A stretch of DNA of 41,136 nucleotides from an uncultured Chitinophagaceae bacterium (lineage in GTDB: Bacteria > Bacteroidota > Bacteroidia > Chitinophagales > Chitinophagaceae), in assembly GCA_903883945.1 (NCBI GenBank), contig CAISCV010000046.1:1-41136 (forward strand), read 5' to 3'. The notes beneath the pieces are model-generated. The model was not told the origin of the DNA, ran no database searches, and was given only the letters and a program-made list of their open reading frames with translations. Within the stretch, counting starts at the first letter, position 1. Every line of letters begins with the position of its first letter. Position numbers and translations under genes: made by a program. Shown piece by piece: positions 39,985 to 41,136 of the stretch.

Positions 39985-40995
39985 ATGAGCATTATCAAAT
40001 ACATATTGTTTCTATTTGCTTTGAGTAACAGCGCTACTTTTGCTCAGCAACTTCATTTTTCTCAATATTTCAATGTGCCATTACTTATAAACCCAGCAAA
40101 TACAGGATTTAATCCAGATTATGATTACCGTTTAGGTGGGACATATCGCAATCAGTGGTCAAACGTTATGACCAACCCATACAAGACCATGAGCCTTTGG
40201 GGAGATGCCCAATTGTTTACTGAAAGAATTGAAAGTGGGTGGGCTGGAATTGGGGGAACATTATACAAAGATCAGGCAGGCTCGGGAAACCTCACGAGCA
40301 CCCAAGGGTACTTATCAGTTGCCTATCATCAAATGCTAGGTAATTCTAGTTTGTTGAGTCTTGGTTTTAGTGGAGGTATCGTAAGCAATCAGATAGATGT
40401 AAGTAAATTAGTTTTTGATAACTGGGATTACAACAGCCAATCATTCTCAAATAATAATCTTAATCATATAAATTCAAATTCCTCACATGTTGATTTACAA
40501 GTGGGAATTAACTATGCCCTGTTTGTTTCGAACACTTCTTATTACAATATTGGAATAAGTACAATGCATATTAATAAACCTAAAGAGAATTTTCTAGTCA
40601 CGCCAAACAGTGATAATCAAACGGTACCTGTAAGAACAAATCTATTTTTAAATGCCAACTTCAAAATAGAGGACTTGTGGATACTGAATCCCAACTTTTA
40701 TATTAGTAATTCGGCTGATAGAAATGAGATATTGTTTGGAATGAATGCTAACAGAAATCTAAGTGGAGACGGAATAAAACAACTTATTTTCGGATTGTAT
40801 TATCGTTCAAATGATGCTTTAATTCCAATGTTGGGATATCAGCTAAATGACACAAAAGTTACCATCAGTTATGATGTCACAACATCAGCTTTAGGGGTAT
40901 TTAATAACGGGCGGGGGGGATACGAACTGACAATAACTAAAAATAGTTCATACAAAAAGGATCATCCAATCAAATGCCCTTCTATGAAATTTTAG
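39985..40995 (+). CDS. PorP/SprF family type IX secretion membrane protein
   Basis: A 336-residue outer-membrane beta-barrel protein. Signal peptide at residues ~1-20 ('YILFLFALSNSATFAQQ'), then 'LHFSQYFNVPLLINPANTGF', the PorP/SprF hallmark, followed by 'DYRLGGTYRNQWSNVMTNPY' and repeated amphipathic strands ('LISLGFSGGIVSNQID'-like). PorP/SprF proteins attach or help secrete large T9SS cargo with type-B C-terminal domains. The ATG directly follows the stop of the cargo gene (TAA-ATG), so the pair is an operon and a matched secretion unit. Confidence 0.93.
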   Translation: MSIIKYILFLFALSNSATFAQQLHFSQYFNVPLLINPANTGFNPDYDYRLGGTYRNQWSNVMTNPYKTMSLWGDAQLFTERIESGWAGIGGTLYKDQAGSGNLTSTQGYLSVAYHQMLGNSSLLSLGFSGGIVSNQIDVSKLVFDNWDYNSQSFSNNNLNHINSNSSHVDLQVGINYALFVSNTSYYNIGISTMHINKPKENFLVTPNSDNQTVPVRTNLFLNANFKIEDLWILNPNFYISNSADRNEILFGMNANRNLSGDGIKQLIFGLYYRSNDALIPMLGYQLNDTKVTISYDVTTSALGVFNNGRGGYELTITKNSSYKKDHPIKCPSMKF

Positions 40996-41136
40996 AATAG
41001 ACCTCTTTCCAAAATAAATTAGGGTGTTGCATATCTCAAGTTGTAGGTGGTTTCTTTTAGATTGACAATAGCAGCAATTATCAACCATGTTTTATGATAA
41101 TTTTTGTGTTTTCCTCTGTATGTCAGTTGTGTTATT

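Noticed and set aside
1-41136. tRNA, rRNA, integrase, transposase or prophage structural genes
   Set aside because: No cloverleaf T-loop signatures or mobile-element proteins were seen on either strand; the only phage-like gene is the lone Bro-N protein.

Overview
The window reads as chromosomal DNA from a Bacteroidota bacterium, most likely in or near the Chitinophagaceae. The evidence is AT-rich intergenic DNA, promoters with a TAnnTTTG-like -7 box, poor Shine-Dalgarno signals, a type IX secretion (PorP/SprF plus gliding-type C-terminal domain) gene pair, and many families typical of that phylum (NRDE, DUF2461, GH106, GH130, Bacteroidetes-type ECF sigma). No rRNA, tRNA, CRISPR array, integrase or transposase gene was seen.

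Layout. 1-3.3 kb (+): YHS protein, DoxX-like membrane protein, DinB-fold protein, TANGO2/NRDE protein and an ATP-grasp ligase; the last four look like one operon. 3.4-4.2 kb (-): small zinc-finger-like (anti-sigma type) protein and an ECF sigma factor. 4.3-5.4 kb (-): locus A, a Fn3-like gene with a tandem palindromic 21-bp repeat array in front of it. 5.7-9.2 kb (-): glycosyltransferase fused to a toroid-like domain, overlapping a GH130 glycoside phosphorylase. 9.3-19.1 kb (-): a long one-directional stress-response cluster (cupin, CsbD, DUF2061, UspA, YceI, three-BON-domain protein, PRC-barrel, SDR, DnaJ/CbpA, acidic protein, SHOCT, an unlisted 58-aa protein, then DUF6544-like, NAD(P)H oxidoreductase, DoxX and rubrerythrin). 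19.2-20.2 kb (-): locus B, a paralogue of locus A with its own 21-bp array. 20.5-27.8 kb: DUF2461, MsrA, a small lipoprotein, sulfite/nitrite reductase, GH53 galactanase, RdgB. 28-31 kb: GH106-type glycoside hydrolase. 31.1-32.7 kb (-): locus C, a carboxypeptidase-regulatory-like protein with a third 21-bp array. 33.1-34 kb: Bro-N/DinD-like gene between direct repeats. 34.1-41 kb (+): RecG and the type IX secretion pair.

Two patterns stand out. First, three separate loci each carry about nine tandem 21-bp units. Each unit is an imperfectly palindromic 13-14-bp core plus a 7-8-bp spacer, placed on the 5' side of a gene that ends at a terminator. The unit sequences differ completely between loci but the architecture is the same, and the core centre flips orientation from unit to unit in loci A and B. 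Second, three promoters in the stress cluster share an inverted repeat of fixed geometry (TTATACAAC, 11 bp, GTTGTATAA) exactly 22 bp upstream of a -7-like box. A weaker fourth example sits at the same geometry in front of the locus C array ORF. Together these suggest an undescribed regulon and an undescribed repeat-array/gene module.

All coordinates and alignments are hand-read. Family names come from recognising motifs, not from database searches.
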